From: CAZSRX01 sp964609675 [NCBI: uncultured Bacteroidota bacterium]
GTDB lineage: Bacteria > CLD3 > SB21
Assembly (NCBI GenBank): GCA_964609675.1
Contig: CAZSRX010000022.1
Coordinates: forward strand, 6,888 to 70,887
DNA: 64,000 nt
Reading direction: 5' to 3'
In this document: positions 1-9,195 of the stretch, in pieces
Numbering within the stretch: the stretch's first letter is position 1
Layout: each line of letters begins with the position of its first letter
Made by a program: the position numbers and the translations under genes
The notes under the pieces: model-generated
The model's database searches: none
What the model saw: only the letters and a program-made list of their open reading frames with translations
Told to the model about the DNA's origin: nothing

Positions 1-744
1 ATGGTGAATCTCCTCCGGAGAAAAAGCCAGTTCGTCATCGCGTACGGTTCCTGCGCGCATCTGGGCGGCATTCCCGCGCTCGCGAATCAGTTTCCAAGAG
101 AACAAATATTAAAATATGTTTACGAGGAATCGCCCAGCACGGTAAACGATGAGAAAACGCGGCCCGCGACTTCGATCGACATTAAAAGCCACACCCTCAC
201 CTTACCCGGATTTCATAAATTAGTCCGCGCGCTGGATCAGGTGATTGACGTGGATTATTATTTACCCGGCTGCGCGCCGACGCCGAAACTGCTCAAAGAA
301 GCGGTGATGGCGCTTCTCCAGGGCAAACTCCCGCCGAAAGACTCCGTACTCGCGCCGGATATCGCGCTCTGCGATGAATGCCCGCGCAAGGACAGCAAAC
401 CCACGGATGTCGCTTACACCGAATTCAAACGCCCGCACTGGACTTTAATGGACGCGACGAAATGTTTTCTCGCTCAGGGCGTCGTCTGTATGGGCCCGGC
501 CACGCGCGGCGGATGCGAAGCGCTGTGCGTCAACGGGAATATGCCTTGCACCGGGTGTTTCGGCCCGACCTCGCGCGTGCAGGATCAGGGCGCGAAGATG
601 TTATCGTCGTTATGCTCCTCGATCAAACCGACCGACGAAGAAGGAATCGACGCGGTGCTCGAAGGCGTGCCCGATCCCGTCGGAACATTTTACCGGTACG
701 GTCTGGCGGCGTCGATTTTACGGGTAAAAGTAAATAAAGAATAA
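1..744 (+). CDS. NiFe hydrogenase small subunit (group 3c, MvhG-like), 5'-truncated
   Basis: Electron-transfer small subunit of a cytoplasmic [NiFe] hydrogenase; it carries Fe-S clusters that pass electrons from the active site of the large subunit encoded next. The reading frame is already inside the protein at base 1: the segment YGSCAHLGGIPALAN matches the second cysteine region of MvhG-type proteins, so about 70 residues with the first CxxC are upstream and the ATG at position 1 is probably internal. Further cluster ligands visible are LPGCAP, CDECPRK, and a Cys-rich C-terminal stretch (CFLAQGVVCMGP, GGCEALCV, PCTGCFGP). A 74-base spacer with a hairpin separates it from the large subunit. 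Family assignment is secure; the subgroup is by overall resemblance. Its partner subunits (an MvhD or diaphorase module) would lie upstream of the window. Confidence 0.88.
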   Translation: MVNLLRRKSQFVIAYGSCAHLGGIPALANQFPREQILKYVYEESPSTVNDEKTRPATSIDIKSHTLTLPGFHKLVRALDQVIDVDYYLPGCAPTPKLLKEAVMALLQGKLPPKDSVLAPDIALCDECPRKDSKPTDVAYTEFKRPHWTLMDATKCFLAQGVVCMGPATRGGCEALCVNGNMPCTGCFGPTSRVQDQGAKMLSSLCSSIKPTDEEGIDAVLEGVPDPVGTFYRYGLAASILRVKVNKE

Positions 745-755
745 ACATTAAAAGC

Positions 756-789
756 AGCTTCATGCTGAGCGAAGTCGAAGTATGAAGCT
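756..789. repeat. Dispersed-repeat hairpin between hydrogenase subunits
   Basis: AGCTTCAT (756-763) pairs with ATGAAGCT (782-789). The loop region contains GAGCGAAGTCGAAG, which resembles the common intergenic palindromic repeat with a TTCGACTTCGCTCAGCAT core found in many bacterial genomes. Only one copy was noticed in this window. Confidence 0.5.
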
Positions 790-818
790 ATTGGTTAGAA
801 AATTATACAAGGTCTGTT

Positions 819-2279
819 ATGCAAACCAGAAAAGTCACGATCGATCCGATTACCCGATTAGAGGGTCACGGTAAAATTGACATCTTTTTAAACGACGAAG
901 GCGACGTTGATCACGCGTATTACCAGATTCCCGAGCTGCGGGGATTCGAGATCTTCAGTCTCGGCCGTCCCGCGGAAGATATGCCGCAGATCACGAGCCG
1001 TATCTGCGGAGTGTGTCCCACGGCGCATCACATGGCCGGCACGAAAGCGCTGGACGCGTTGTACAAAATCGAACCGACCTCGCCGGCGAAAAAACTGCGC
1101 GAACTGATTTACAATACGTTCATGCTCGAGGATCACGCGCTGCACGTGTACGTGCTCGGCGGACCGGATTTTATTGTCGGACCTGAAGCGCCCAAGGAAC
1201 AGCGTAACATACTCGGCGTCATCGGGAAAGTCGGCGTGGATGCCGGCAAACGGGTGATCACGACACGCCGGCGATTGCGGGAACTGATCACGTATCTCAG
1301 CGGCAAGATCATTCATCCGGTGTTCGGCCTGCCCGGCGGCGTCGCGAAAGGGCTCACCAAACAGGATCTGCCGAAATTCCAGGAACTCGCCAAAGACAGT
1401 CTCGATTTCGCGCTGTTTACGATACAGGTGTTCAGAGACATCGTGCTTAAAAATGACGATTATGTTAAAATGATTACCTCCGACGCGTACACGCATCAAA
1501 CGTATTACATGGGACTGGTGGACGAAAATAATAAAGTCAATTTTTACGACGGCAAGATCCGCGTGGTGGATACCGAGGGAAAGGAATACGCGAAATTTTC
1601 CGCCGATAAATATCTGGATTACGTCGCCGAGCGCGTGGAACCGTGGAGTTATGTCAAATTTCCTTACCTGAAACCGCTCGGTTGGCGAGGGTTTACAGAC
1701 GGCACGGACACCAGTTTGTACGCCGTGGCGCCGTTAGCGCGATTGAACGTCTCCGACGGCATGGCCACGCCGAAAGCGCATGAAGCGTATGAGGAATTTT
1801 ACAAAATCCTCGGCGCGAAACCGGTGCATCACACGCTGGCGAATCATTACGCGCGCGTCGTGGAAATGATACAGGCCGCGGAGAAAATGGTTGAACTGAT
1901 CAACGATCCGGAAATCACCAGCGATCACATCCGTGTGATCCCGTTCGAGAAACCGACGGTCGGCGTGGGCGTCGTGGAAGCCCCGCGCGGCACGCTGTTC
2001 CATCATTACGAAACCGACGAACGCGGCATTCTTACGAAAGTCAATCTCATCGTCGCCACGCAGAACAATTCCGCCCGCATCGCGATGAGCGTCGATAAAG
2101 CCGCGAAAGGACTGATCCGCAAGGGACAAATCTCCGACGGACTGCTGAATAAAATCGAAATGGCCTTCCGCGCCTACGATCCCTGCAACGCCTGCGCCAC
2201 CCACGCGCTGGGCCAAATGCCGCTGCGCGTGAATATTAAGGATATTACCGGAAACATTATTCAGACCATCAGGCGATAA
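819..2279 (+). CDS. NiFe hydrogenase large subunit (group 3c, MvhA-like)
   Basis: Catalytic subunit that binds the Ni-Fe(CN)2CO centre and activates H2. Both Ni-ligand motifs are present: RICGVC with Cys63 and Cys66, and DPCNACATH with Cys456 and Cys459. A 24-residue tail follows the last His (462) and is the peptide that a maturation endopeptidase removes in this family, so the product should need Hyp-type maturation and a protease not encoded here. Length 486 is typical. The N-terminus ITRLEGHG is the usual start of large subunits, and an AAGG sequence precedes the ATG. It follows the small subunit on the same strand, presumably as one transcript. Group 3c enzymes usually supply electrons to heterodisulfide-reductase-like partners; none is in the window. 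Confidence 0.93.
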   Translation: MQTRKVTIDPITRLEGHGKIDIFLNDEGDVDHAYYQIPELRGFEIFSLGRPAEDMPQITSRICGVCPTAHHMAGTKALDALYKIEPTSPAKKLRELIYNTFMLEDHALHVYVLGGPDFIVGPEAPKEQRNILGVIGKVGVDAGKRVITTRRRLRELITYLSGKIIHPVFGLPGGVAKGLTKQDLPKFQELAKDSLDFALFTIQVFRDIVLKNDDYVKMITSDAYTHQTYYMGLVDENNKVNFYDGKIRVVDTEGKEYAKFSADKYLDYVAERVEPWSYVKFPYLKPLGWRGFTDGTDTSLYAVAPLARLNVSDGMATPKAHEAYEEFYKILGAKPVHHTLANHYARVVEMIQAAEKMVELINDPEITSDHIRVIPFEKPTVGVGVVEAPRGTLFHHYETDERGILTKVNLIVATQNNSARIAMSVDKAAKGLIRKGQISDGLLNKIEMAFRAYDPCNACATHALGQMPLRVNIKDITGNIIQTIRR

Positions 2280-2514
2280 ATCAAAGGTCACTCCATTTAA
2301 CATCACGCAACCAGATACTTGATATTCTATAAAAATTTTTTTTCTTTATGAGACACAGCCAGCGAAGTCTTAACAGCGGGTGGTATTCATTGAGGTAGAA
2401 ATAAAATTAATGATTCGGGCTGAACGGAATATTCGACCCGCCACACCTAACCGGACGTACAGCAACAAACGATTGATTGGCTTTATTGCGGACAAACAAA
2501 TAATAAAATCAGCT

Positions 2515-4251
2515 ATGCCTACGCTTACTGAAATCGTCCAGGAACTGCAGACAGCGCTGGATGAATCGTTAAAGGCACTATCGGCGAAGTTTGCGACGAT
2601 TCATACGCTCTTAAAATCTGCGGATATCGCCGCGGCGGATCAATCGGTTAACGAGCTTTTCCGGATGTACCTTGAGACGCACCGAAAGATCAACGGGCAT
2701 CTGAAACTACTGATGGCCGAAGCCGACCGGCAGGAAAAAAAGTTTGGCGAATTGCATCTTGAAAAAGAACAATTCAAAGCGCTGTACGATACCTGCGTGC
2801 TGTTTGCTTCGGAATCGGAGCTCGAAGGACTTATCGCGTTTGCCATGGACCAGTTAACGTATCATCTCCAAGCCGACCGCGGATTTCTGATTCTGATAAA
2901 TGAGCGCGGCGACACCGAATATCTTGTCAGCCGGAACTTCGAAGGGGAGACGATTGACGAACCGGCCCGCGAAGTCAGCAAAACCGTGATTCGTCAGACG
3001 CTGGATATACTCGAACCGGTCAAAGTGGACCATTCCGACGCTTCCGAGCAATTGATCCGGCAGGGCAGTTTTGTACGGCTGGGTTTGTGCTCCGTGCTGT
3101 CGGTACCGGTGATTTACCGTAAACAACTGCTCGGCGTGGTTTATCTGGACCGTAAGGAAGGCGCCGTTTGCTTCACCGACCGCGATCTGGCGTTTCTCGC
3201 GGCGTTTGCCCGGCAAATCGCATTCCGGATTAATGAGTTAAAGGAACTGCAGACCGCCAAATCCGACATGGAACGCCGCGACCGAAGCCGCCTGCAGGGA
3301 CTGCGGGCGCAGCACCGCTTCGAGGAGATTATCGGCAAAAGTGATGCGCTGACCCGCGTGCTTGAAATCTGCGCCAAAGTAGCCGCCACCGATGCGACCG
3401 TTTTGATTCTGGGCGAAAGCGGTGTGGGCAAGGAACTGATTGCGCGGGCGCTGCATTTTAACAGCGACCGTTTTGAGGGGCCGATGATCGCCGTCAACTG
3501 CGGGGCGATTCCCGCCGACCTGCTCGAATCGGAACTCTTTGGTTATGAGCCTGGCGCGTTTACCGGCGCGGTCAAAGCCAAGCCGGGCCGTTTTGAACTC
3601 GCGCACCGCGGCACGCTGTTCCTCGACGAAATCGCCGAACTCTCTGTGAACCTTCAGGCCAAGATTCTGCGCGTCATCCAGACCCGTGAGATCGAACGGC
3701 TCGGCGGCACCGGTTCCAAAAAAATCGATATCCGCCTGATTGCCGCTACCAATAAAGACCTCGCCCGCCGGGTACGGGAAGGTAAATTCCGCGAAGACCT
3801 GTATTACCGCCTGAAAGTCGTCGAAATCGAAGTGCCGCCCCTCCGCGAACGGAAAGACGATATCCAATTGCTCGTCGATTATTTCATCCGCAAGTACGGC
3901 GAACGCCGCGTTACCGCCATCTCCGATGAAGCGCTCGAGGTGCTGGAAAATTACCGCTGGGACGGTAATATACGGGAATTGGAGAATGTCATCCAGCGCG
4001 CCATTGTGCTGGCCGGAAGTTCCATGATCGGCATTGCGGATTTACCGGCGGAAATCGTCAGCGAGACGGGGCAGGATTTTAAAGCCCCGTCGGGTCAGAC
4101 GCTCGATGAGGCTGAAGCCGAGTTTCGCAAATGGTTTATTATTCGTACGCTCCGGAAAACCGGAAACAACAAAGCCAAAACCGCCGAACTACTCGGCGTG
4201 AACCGTTCGCATTTCTTCAAGATACTGAATCAACTGGGAATAAAGGAATAG
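2515..4251 (+). CDS. GAF-domain sigma54-dependent transcriptional activator
   Basis: Enhancer-binding protein that drives open-complex formation by RNA polymerase-sigma54. With the ATG at 2515 it is 578 residues: a helical N-terminus (1-90), a GAF sensory domain (about 90-240), an AAA+ core and a Fis-type helix-turn-helix at the C-terminus ([20 protein letters not shown]). AAA+ signatures are Walker A GESGVGKE at about 300-307, the sigma54-contact loop GAFTGA at about 348, Walker B GTLFLDE and arginine-finger segment REDLYYRL. Upstream in-frame ATGs at 2380 and 2410 would add 35-45 residues that do not look like protein sequence; no start has a strong ribosome-binding site. Lying directly after the hydrogenase genes on the same strand, it may regulate them, but that is inference. 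There is no receiver domain, so the GAF domain is the likely signal input. Confidence 0.9.
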   Translation: MPTLTEIVQELQTALDESLKALSAKFATIHTLLKSADIAAADQSVNELFRMYLETHRKINGHLKLLMAEADRQEKKFGELHLEKEQFKALYDTCVLFASESELEGLIAFAMDQLTYHLQADRGFLILINERGDTEYLVSRNFEGETIDEPAREVSKTVIRQTLDILEPVKVDHSDASEQLIRQGSFVRLGLCSVLSVPVIYRKQLLGVVYLDRKEGAVCFTDRDLAFLAAFARQIAFRINELKELQTAKSDMERRDRSRLQGLRAQHRFEEIIGKSDALTRVLEICAKVAATDATVLILGESGVGKELIARALHFNSDRFEGPMIAVNCGAIPADLLESELFGYEPGAFTGAVKAKPGRFELAHRGTLFLDEIAELSVNLQAKILRVIQTREIERLGGTGSKKIDIRLIAATNKDLARRVREGKFREDLYYRLKVVEIEVPPLRERKDDIQLLVDYFIRKYGERRVTAISDEALEVLENYRWDGNIRELENVIQRAIVLAGSSMIGIADLPAEIVSETGQDFKAPSGQTLDEAEAEFRKWFIIRTLRKTGNNKAKTAELLGVNRSHFFKILNQLGIKE

Positions 4252-4265
4252 AACTTTCGTGAACT

Positions 4266-4297
4266 AAAAAAGCATCCCCATCGGGGGATGCTTTTTT
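4266..4297. terminator. Bidirectional rho-independent terminator
   Basis: AGCATCCCC (4271-4279) and GGGGATGCT (4284-4292) form a 9-bp stem with a 4-base loop, preceded by a run of A and followed by a run of T. It lies between the convergent ends of the sigma54 activator and the lipoprotein gene and can serve both strands. Confidence 0.9.
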
Positions 4298-4319
4298 ACA
4301 TGGCGCATTTTCCTGTGGA

Positions 4320-5033
4320 TTATTTCATTGTAGAATCTTTGGCTCCGGCGGCGGCGAGGGAATCCTGGCGCAACTTGTTGTACACTTCTTCTCGTCCGGC
4401 TTCACGCGCGGCTTCCAGCTGGCGCTTGCGAAGGATTGCGTTAAAACGGTTCGGCGAGATACGCGCCGTGCCTTTGGTGACAAACGTCCCAAAGGTGCCG
4501 TCGTTGTAGTAATTCCATACATAAAATCCGTCAATCATCTCATCCACCAGCCGAACTTCCTCAATCAGCTTGCGGGCTTCTTCCTTGGGCAACTGTTTCT
4601 CGTTGACCAGAAAATCCATGCAGATTTTTTCATGGGTGTCGCCTTTTTTAACCACAACCGGCTTGGGCAGTTTGGCTTTCAGGTCTTCGATGTCGGCGTT
4701 CATCTTTTCGATCTGAAGGTTTTTATCAAGTATCTGGTTCAGCAGACCGCGATAGGTCAGATCCTGTTCTTTTTCCACCATGCTCTGAATCAGCGCGAGC
4801 TGTTTCTTATCCATGCCCATGATACTGTCCGGAAGCTCAATCTGCTCGTCAGCCTTCTTGTTGGCGTTGTATTGGCGAACCGCATTGACGATATCTGAGT
4901 TTATCGCGCTGATTTCCTCATTCTTCTTCTGCACCTGTTTAACCAGCTTGTTAAATTCCTCGATACTGCTGACTTCCTTTGAGCCGCAGCCCACTATCGC
5001 GGCGATCGCCATCACCATAATGACTTTTTTCAT
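4320..5033 (-). CDS. Coiled-coil lipoprotein, function unknown
   Basis: A 237-residue predicted lipoprotein: a short hydrophobic N-terminus ends in a lipobox-like IVGCGS with Cys16 as the modified residue. The next ~110 residues are rich in E, K, Q, N and leucine heptads and should form a coiled coil (residues ~20-120). The middle contains VVVKKGDTHEKICMDFL, which resembles the start of a LysM-like peptidoglycan-binding unit, followed by the aromatic stretch DGFYVWNYYNDGTFG. The C-terminus is again helical and charged. CGGAG precedes the start codon. The gene diverges from the propeller kinase at 5290 and shares a 256-base AT-rich spacer with it. I do not recognise a named family; an envelope tether or spacer role is only a suggestion. 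Confidence 0.75.
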   Translation of the reverse strand: MKKVIMVMAIAAIVGCGSKEVSSIEEFNKLVKQVQKKNEEISAINSDIVNAVRQYNANKKADEQIELPDSIMGMDKKQLALIQSMVEKEQDLTYRGLLNQILDKNLQIEKMNADIEDLKAKLPKPVVVKKGDTHEKICMDFLVNEKQLPKEEARKLIEEVRLVDEMIDGFYVWNYYNDGTFGTFVTKGTARISPNRFNAILRKRQLEAAREAGREEVYNKLRQDSLAAAGAKDSTMK

Positions 5034-5289
5034 GATTTAACTCCGTTGTCTTTGTTGTTATTAATATCTCCGTGTTTCGGGGCAGAAATTTATTATATTA
5101 TTTTGTATAATCAATAAAAAAATTCAATTAGATACTTCATCCGTTATCTATTACCGGATTCATTTTTGGAAATTATATCCTGCAGGTGCTATGGTTTCAA
5201 AAAAATTTTATTCTTTCTATTTATTAAAAATTCAAATATTTTAAATGCAGTAATCATTATACCCGAAACGGTTCTCCGGATATCAATAC

Positions 5290-8200
5290 ATGAAGTATAC
5301 AAAATATCTTTTTTGTCTGATTCTTCTGGCCGGATGCGGTTTGCCCGCTCGGGTCTTTCCTCAGTTTCCGGACTATATGATCAGCCATGTTTCCCTGGAA
5401 CAGGGTCTTTCGCAAAGTGGTATCGAATTCATTATGCAGGACCGGCGCGGATTCCTGTGGATCGGCACACAGGACGGCCTGAACCGCTATGACGGATACT
5501 CATTCACGGTGTACAAACACGAACCATCCGATCCGTTCAGTATTTCCCATAATACCATTACCACAATCTATGAAGACCGCGAAGGCCGACTGTGGCTCGG
5601 CACCCAAAAGGGGTTGAACTGCTTCTATAACGGACAATTTATCCGGTACCCTTATGGCGCCGCCGATAGTATGAGTCTCTCTTCGGGGGAAATATACACA
5701 ATCACGGGAGATGACTCCGGATACATTTGGATTGGCACTTACGGCGGCGGTCTGAATCGTCTGGATCCGGTCACGGGTAAAATAACCGTTTTCAAGAACC
5801 ATCCGGATGACCCAAACAGCCTGCCTTCAAACAGCGTCCGGGAATTGTGTTATACGCGGAACGGCGAACTGTGGGCAGGCACTTCCCGCGGATTATGTCT
5901 GTATTCACAGGGTTCATTTAAAATATTCCAGAACCATCCGGACGACCCGTCCAGTATATCCGGTAATAGTATATATCGGCTGTCCGAAAGCCCTTCCGGC
6001 GACCTTTGGGTCAGTACCCACGATCATGGATTAAACCGTTTCAACCGTCGAACGGGTAAAGCCATCCGTTACCTTTCCCAGGACAGGGATCTTACCCTCC
6101 CGGATGTCACCTCCGTACTGGAACTTGAAGACAGCACCGTATGGATCGGAACGGCCGGAGGCGGATTGCATGTTCTATATAAGAACCGCATTATATACTT
6201 TCGTAATGATCCCTCAGACCCCAAAAGCCTTTCCAACAATGACATCACACGAATTTTTGCGGATCGATCGGGCAATATCTGGGTGGGCACCATGGGCGGA
6301 GGACTCAATAAATTTCGTCGCAATCCATTCGCCATATACAGCGCGCGTTCCCGAGAACCCTACCGAATCCCCGGAAACGAGGTATGGTCAATTATGGAAG
6401 ACCGGAGCGACAATTTCTGGTTAAGCATCCGTCACATGGGCTTGTTTAAATATGAAAAACAAAAGACGCTGACATTCAGCAGCCGCGCTCCGGAACCCTA
6501 CCGGCTTACGCACAGCAACGTATTGACGCTCCATCAGGACCGAAGCGGCGCAATATGGATCGGCACCTATCAGGGTCTGAACCGGTACGACGGTATGAAA
6601 ATGATTCGATTTAATTATAATCCTGCGGATTCGAACGGAATCCCGGCGCCTACCATCATGGCGTCGCTGGAGGATTCCGCGGGCCAATTATGGTTTGCCT
6701 CTTTTGGCGGTGGTTTTTTCCGGTGGATTCCCGATCCGAAATCAGCCCGTCAGGGCCGCTTCATAACCTTTCAGCATAATCCGAAAAATCCCAACAGTTT
6801 GTCCAACAATGACGTCTTTGCGCTTATGGAAGACCGTCAGGGACATCTCTGGATCGGCACTTTCGACGGGTTGAACGAATTCGATGGAAAGAATTTTACA
6901 ATATTCCGCCGGGATACCGCCGACCGGACATCCATCAGCCATAACACGATTCTGTGTATGCATCAGAGCCGGGATGGCACCATTTGGGTCGGTACGGATG
7001 GCGGCGGGGTCAATGCGTACCGCGACGGCCGGTTTCGGGCATACACCAAGAAAGACGGCCTGCCTAATAACGTGATTTACGGTATTCTGGAAGACGCCAG
7101 CGGTCATTTGTGGATGTCCACGAACGGCGGGTTGTGCCGGTTGACGCCCGGAAAAAACGGCGACGCTGATATCCGCTCTTTCGACGTGCACGACGGTTTG
7201 CCGAGCAATGAATTCAACCAGAGCAGTTATTACCGCAATAAAAAAGGAGAGATGTTTTTCGGCGGTATCAGCGGTATGATCCGTTTCCGGCCTGATGAAC
7301 TGGTCGCCAGTACGTACCGGCCGCCGGTGTATATCACCGCGTTTAAAATTTACGACAAACCGGTTTCCTTTGGCCGCGATATATCTGAAGTCGGCGCTAT
7401 CGACATCGCTTACTACGATAATTTCTTTTCCTTCGAGTTTGTCGCCTTAGACTATACTATCCCAGAAAAAAATCAATACGCCTATCAACTGGTTGGGTTT
7501 GACAGAAACTGGATATACTCCGGCACGCGTCGGTACGTCAGCTATACCAATCTCGACGGCGGCAATTATATTTTTAAAGTCAAAGCCACCAACAGCCACG
7601 GCGTCTGGAATGAAAATTCTCTCGAAATAAAAATTACCATCCATCCGCCGTTCTGGAAAACCGCATGGTTCCGCGTCCTGCTGACGCTGATAATCATGTC
7701 GTCCGGTTATTTCCTTTATCGTACGCGGGTGCGCGCCATTCAACACCGCAACGTCATCCTGGAACAACGCGTCCACGAGCGCACCCGGATGATCGAAGCT
7801 AAAAACGCGGAACTGGAAATGAAAAACGAGCAGATTCGCCGGCATCAGGAACAACTGATTCAGGCGGAAAAACTCTCCTCGTTGGGACGCCTCGTCTCCA
7901 GCATGTCGCACGAAATCAACAATCCCCTGAACTTTACCTGCGGCAGCCTCAACCTGCTGGAACAGGAAATCGCCGACGCGGAAGCCCTGCTCAAGGAAAA
8001 ATACGACGCCAACGAACCGGTCACGGAAGATATCCGGAAGCTGACCGTGCACATCACCGCCATGAAAGAACTTGCCCAAACCCTCCAAATAGGCGTCGGC
8101 CGCATCAAAGATATCGCTGTGGGCATGCGCAACTTTTCGGTCATGCATGAGTCCGAGCCGGTGGAAGTGGAACTTCACATCACAGTCAGCTACCTGCTGT

Positions 8201-8661
8201 CGCTCATCCGCTCCCAGGACCGCCAGAACGTGGAAATTCATACGGAACTCAACGCAGTGCCGACCATCATGGGACTGCCCGGACAATTTAACCACGCCAT
8301 CCTCAATATCATCAAAAACGCCATTGAATTCACGCAAAAGAAATACCCGCCGGACCAAAACGGCCATGTATGGATTAAAACCTACGTCAAAGACGGTTAC
8401 ATCGAAATATCCGTTCGCGATGACGGACCCGGTATTCCGGAGCAGCACCGTCACAAGATTTTCGAGCCGTTTTTCACTACCAAGGGCGTCGGTGAAGGCA
8501 CCGGTCTGGGCCTGGCAATCAGTTACGGTATCATCCAGAACCATCACGGCGATATCCTGTGCCATTCCACTCCCGGCGAAGGTAGTGAGTTCATCATCCG
8601 CATTCCTCTCCCCAGTAACGATTCTGAGAATTTTATGGATGATTCTTTGGAACAATTGTAA
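5290..8661 (+). CDS. Two-component sensor histidine kinase with periplasmic beta-propeller (Reg_prop/Y_Y_Y)
   Basis: A 1123-residue hybrid-type sensor without receiver or DNA-binding domains. The N-terminus has a lipobox-like LLAGC in its hydrophobic segment. Residues ~25-690 hold repeated propeller blades with the recurring pattern DRxGxLWIGT, a Y_Y_Y Ig-like domain sits at ~700-780, and a single membrane helix (VLLTLIIMSSGYFLY) at ~795-810. A short coiled coil leads to the HisKA box SSMSHEINNP with phospho-acceptor His874. The ATPase domain has an N box (NIIKNAIEF), a G1 box (DDGPGIP) and a C-terminal FEPFFTTK..GTGLGLA. It should bind a ligand outside the inner membrane and phosphorylate a separate response regulator, none of which is adjacent. 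The propeller architecture is typical of Bacteroidota and relatives for polysaccharide-type signals. Confidence 0.92.
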   Translation: MKYTKYLFCLILLAGCGLPARVFPQFPDYMISHVSLEQGLSQSGIEFIMQDRRGFLWIGTQDGLNRYDGYSFTVYKHEPSDPFSISHNTITTIYEDREGRLWLGTQKGLNCFYNGQFIRYPYGAADSMSLSSGEIYTITGDDSGYIWIGTYGGGLNRLDPVTGKITVFKNHPDDPNSLPSNSVRELCYTRNGELWAGTSRGLCLYSQGSFKIFQNHPDDPSSISGNSIYRLSESPSGDLWVSTHDHGLNRFNRRTGKAIRYLSQDRDLTLPDVTSVLELEDSTVWIGTAGGGLHVLYKNRIIYFRNDPSDPKSLSNNDITRIFADRSGNIWVGTMGGGLNKFRRNPFAIYSARSREPYRIPGNEVWSIMEDRSDNFWLSIRHMGLFKYEKQKTLTFSSRAPEPYRLTHSNVLTLHQDRSGAIWIGTYQGLNRYDGMKMIRFNYNPADSNGIPAPTIMASLEDSAGQLWFASFGGGFFRWIPDPKSARQGRFITFQHNPKNPNSLSNNDVFALMEDRQGHLWIGTFDGLNEFDGKNFTIFRRDTADRTSISHNTILCMHQSRDGTIWVGTDGGGVNAYRDGRFRAYTKKDGLPNNVIYGILEDASGHLWMSTNGGLCRLTPGKNGDADIRSFDVHDGLPSNEFNQSSYYRNKKGEMFFGGISGMIRFRPDELVASTYRPPVYITAFKIYDKPVSFGRDISEVGAIDIAYYDNFFSFEFVALDYTIPEKNQYAYQLVGFDRNWIYSGTRRYVSYTNLDGGNYIFKVKATNSHGVWNENSLEIKITIHPPFWKTAWFRVLLTLIIMSSGYFLYRTRVRAIQHRNVILEQRVHERTRMIEAKNAELEMKNEQIRRHQEQLIQAEKLSSLGRLVSSMSHEINNPLNFTCGSLNLLEQEIADAEALLKEKYDANEPVTEDIRKLTVHITAMKELAQTLQIGVGRIKDIAVGMRNFSVMHESEPVEVELHITVSYLLSLIRSQDRQNVEIHTELNAVPTIMGLPGQFNHAILNIIKNAIEFTQKKYPPDQNGHVWIKTYVKDGYIEISVRDDGPGIPEQHRHKIFEPFFTTKGVGEGTGLGLAISYGIIQNHHGDILCHSTPGEGSEFIIRIPLPSNDSENFMDDSLEQL

Positions 8662-9195
8662 AGGTTACCAAATATATTGACACCATCTGAACCATAAAAA
8701 AAGTGTCGTCATACCGCCGAGCGGATGACTACGAAATGGTTCAACGTGTTGAGTTCAGATACTGACCATGCGCGCTGAAAAGGCGTATTGGTTGGCTGTC
8801 ATGGCCGTGAACTCCACGCACATGCCGGTGCGGCCAACTCGTGAAACGAAATTCTTTATTCGGTATTCTGTGGTTCGATAAATCCACAGAATTTCTACGC
8901 AAGATATCCCTCGCCTTCCTGTTCAATAATAACGGGATATTGAAAATATTTCATCATGGATTTTCTTAAGCCAATAACTTTTTTTGCATAATACACATTC
9001 AGTCCTGATTGAAAAAATTTAATGAATCGATGATGCTTGATCCAAACGCGCTATTTTAAATGGCTTCCTTTTATAATTGCCATCATAAAAGTCAGTAATA
9101 ATGCGACGCCCGATTCGCTTAAAGCAAACCGGGCGTTAATCATTTATGTAATATAAGCGGCTGAATAAAAGGTTGTGCCGCTTATCAAGAATCCT
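8662..9195. other. 534-base intergenic region, no gene recognised
   Basis: Lies between the propeller kinase and nrdJ. I find no convincing coding sequence on either strand. It contains a 9-bp inverted repeat (ATTCTGTGG at 8865-8873 with CCACAGAAT at 8884-8892) without a T run. Near its right end ACGCCCG (9106-9112) pairs with CGGGCGT (9130-9136), a possible but weak 3' end signal for nrdJ. The rest is moderately AT-rich. Confidence 0.5.

Noticed and set aside
7447-8655. A 402-codon minus-strand frame opposite the histidine kinase domain
   Set aside because: Lies fully over HisKA/HATPase sequence and has antisense-type composition.
8741-8926. 61-codon minus-strand frame between the kinase and nrdJ
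   Set aside because: No ribosome-binding site, no family resemblance, and it contains an intergenic inverted repeat.
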